Positions 31,969 through 32,190 of a stretch of DNA of 32,190 nt are shown here, piece by piece. The stretch comes from Cellvibrio sp. (GTDB lineage: Bacteria; Pseudomonadota; Gammaproteobacteria; Pseudomonadales; Cellvibrionaceae): contig DQHS01000192.1 of the NCBI GenBank assembly GCA_003524365.1, positions 28,534 to 60,723 of the forward strand. The letters are read 5' to 3'. The notes under the pieces were generated by a model that made no database searches, was not told the origin of the DNA, and saw only the letters and a list, made by a program, of their open reading frames with translations. How positions within the stretch are numbered: position 1 is the first letter of the stretch; every line of letters begins with the position of its first letter. Made by a program: the position numbers and the translations under genes.

Positions 31969-32190
31969 AAAAATTAAATATCTCCGAACTTAACGGAAGG
32001 ATAATCTAAAAACTTGATCACCGTCTACGCTGATGGCTGTAACAAATAATCGCTAACGCGAACTGGCGGAATTTGACAAGTAAAATGGGATCCGCCTATC
32101 ACACCACATTGGCGTATTCTGCACTCCTTTTGGAACCGAACTAATAATTAAGGACTGACGCTCGCGGGAATGTATAGCAAAGTATACGCA
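31969..32190. other. Right-edge region of 222 bp without a recognised gene
   Basis: It should contain the promoter of the cop operon, but no convincing MerR- or CopR-type element stands out. A half-site resembling a CusR box (TTGTCAAAT) is on the minus strand near 32083. A small dyad GTATA-N6-TATAC lies at 32172-32187. No terminator or attachment site is seen. Confidence 0.4.

Noticed and set aside
32172..32187. GTATA-N6-TATAC dyad as an attachment site or insertion-sequence end
   Set aside because: Too short, no matching copy noticed at the other end and no integrase or transposase in the window.

Overview
The window is a dense metal-resistance block. All genes except one read on the minus strand. 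The gene families (CzcCBA, CusBA, CopAB, CadR/PbrR-type MerR, P-II-like protein), the Shine-Dalgarno sites and the signal peptides point to a gammaproteobacterium; a relative of Cellvibrionaceae is possible but only a weak guess. No insertion sequence, tRNA, rRNA or CRISPR array was seen.

Layout, in the direction of minus-strand transcription from right to left. (A) 32190-26559, copper cop block: a small Met/His/Cys-rich secreted protein ending in RPP, a DUF411 metal-binding protein, the Tat-exported multicopper oxidase CopA, the outer-membrane protein CopB, a small Met/His-rich periplasmic protein, a monoheme cytochrome c and a DUF2933 membrane protein. (B) 26502-25192: a small helical His/Cys protein, a 429-bp intergenic region with a hexanucleotide repeat and a quadruplex-type G tract, then a second MerR regulator with a perfect FNR/Anr-type box in its promoter. 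(C) 25077-15531: a small periplasmic helical protein, an outer-membrane factor, a membrane-fusion protein and a CusA-like RND pump, translationally coupled to a P2A (Ca2+-type) ATPase, then a small membrane protein. (D) 15468-8029: a YHS-type Cu+ ATPase, a Cys-rich leader-like secreted protein ending in RPP, CusB and CusA. (E) 8027-1: a CadR/PbrR-type MerR regulator (the only plus-strand gene), divergent from a classical 19-bp-spacer MerR promoter that drives a GTG-started leader protein ending in a RAPP motif, then czcC, czcB, czcA, a P-II-like gene, a lipoprotein gene and the start of a Zn/Cd-type P1B ATPase cut by the window edge.

How it fits together: RND pumps move periplasmic and cytosolic metal out across the outer membrane (CzcCBA for Zn/Cd/Co; CusBA and the second triad for Cu/Ag). 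P1B ATPases pump from cytosol to periplasm. CopA, CopB and the small Met/His/Cys proteins oxidise or bind periplasmic copper.

The most interesting signal is a probable translational-arrest switch found twice. The protein before czcC ends in RAPP-ITPV, and its last codons are complementary over 10 bp (one G-U) to the czcC Shine-Dalgarno region. A ribosome stalled at RAPP would cover exactly that anti-Shine-Dalgarno strand and free czcC translation. The Cys-rich protein before cusB ends in RPP-NAS, and its last codons plus stop are complementary over 7 bp to the cusB Shine-Dalgarno region. A third protein of the same design starts the cop operon. These look like metal- or export-sensing leader peptides that set translation of the efflux genes. 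Two perfect TTGAT-N4-ATCAA boxes also suggest oxygen control of part of the island.
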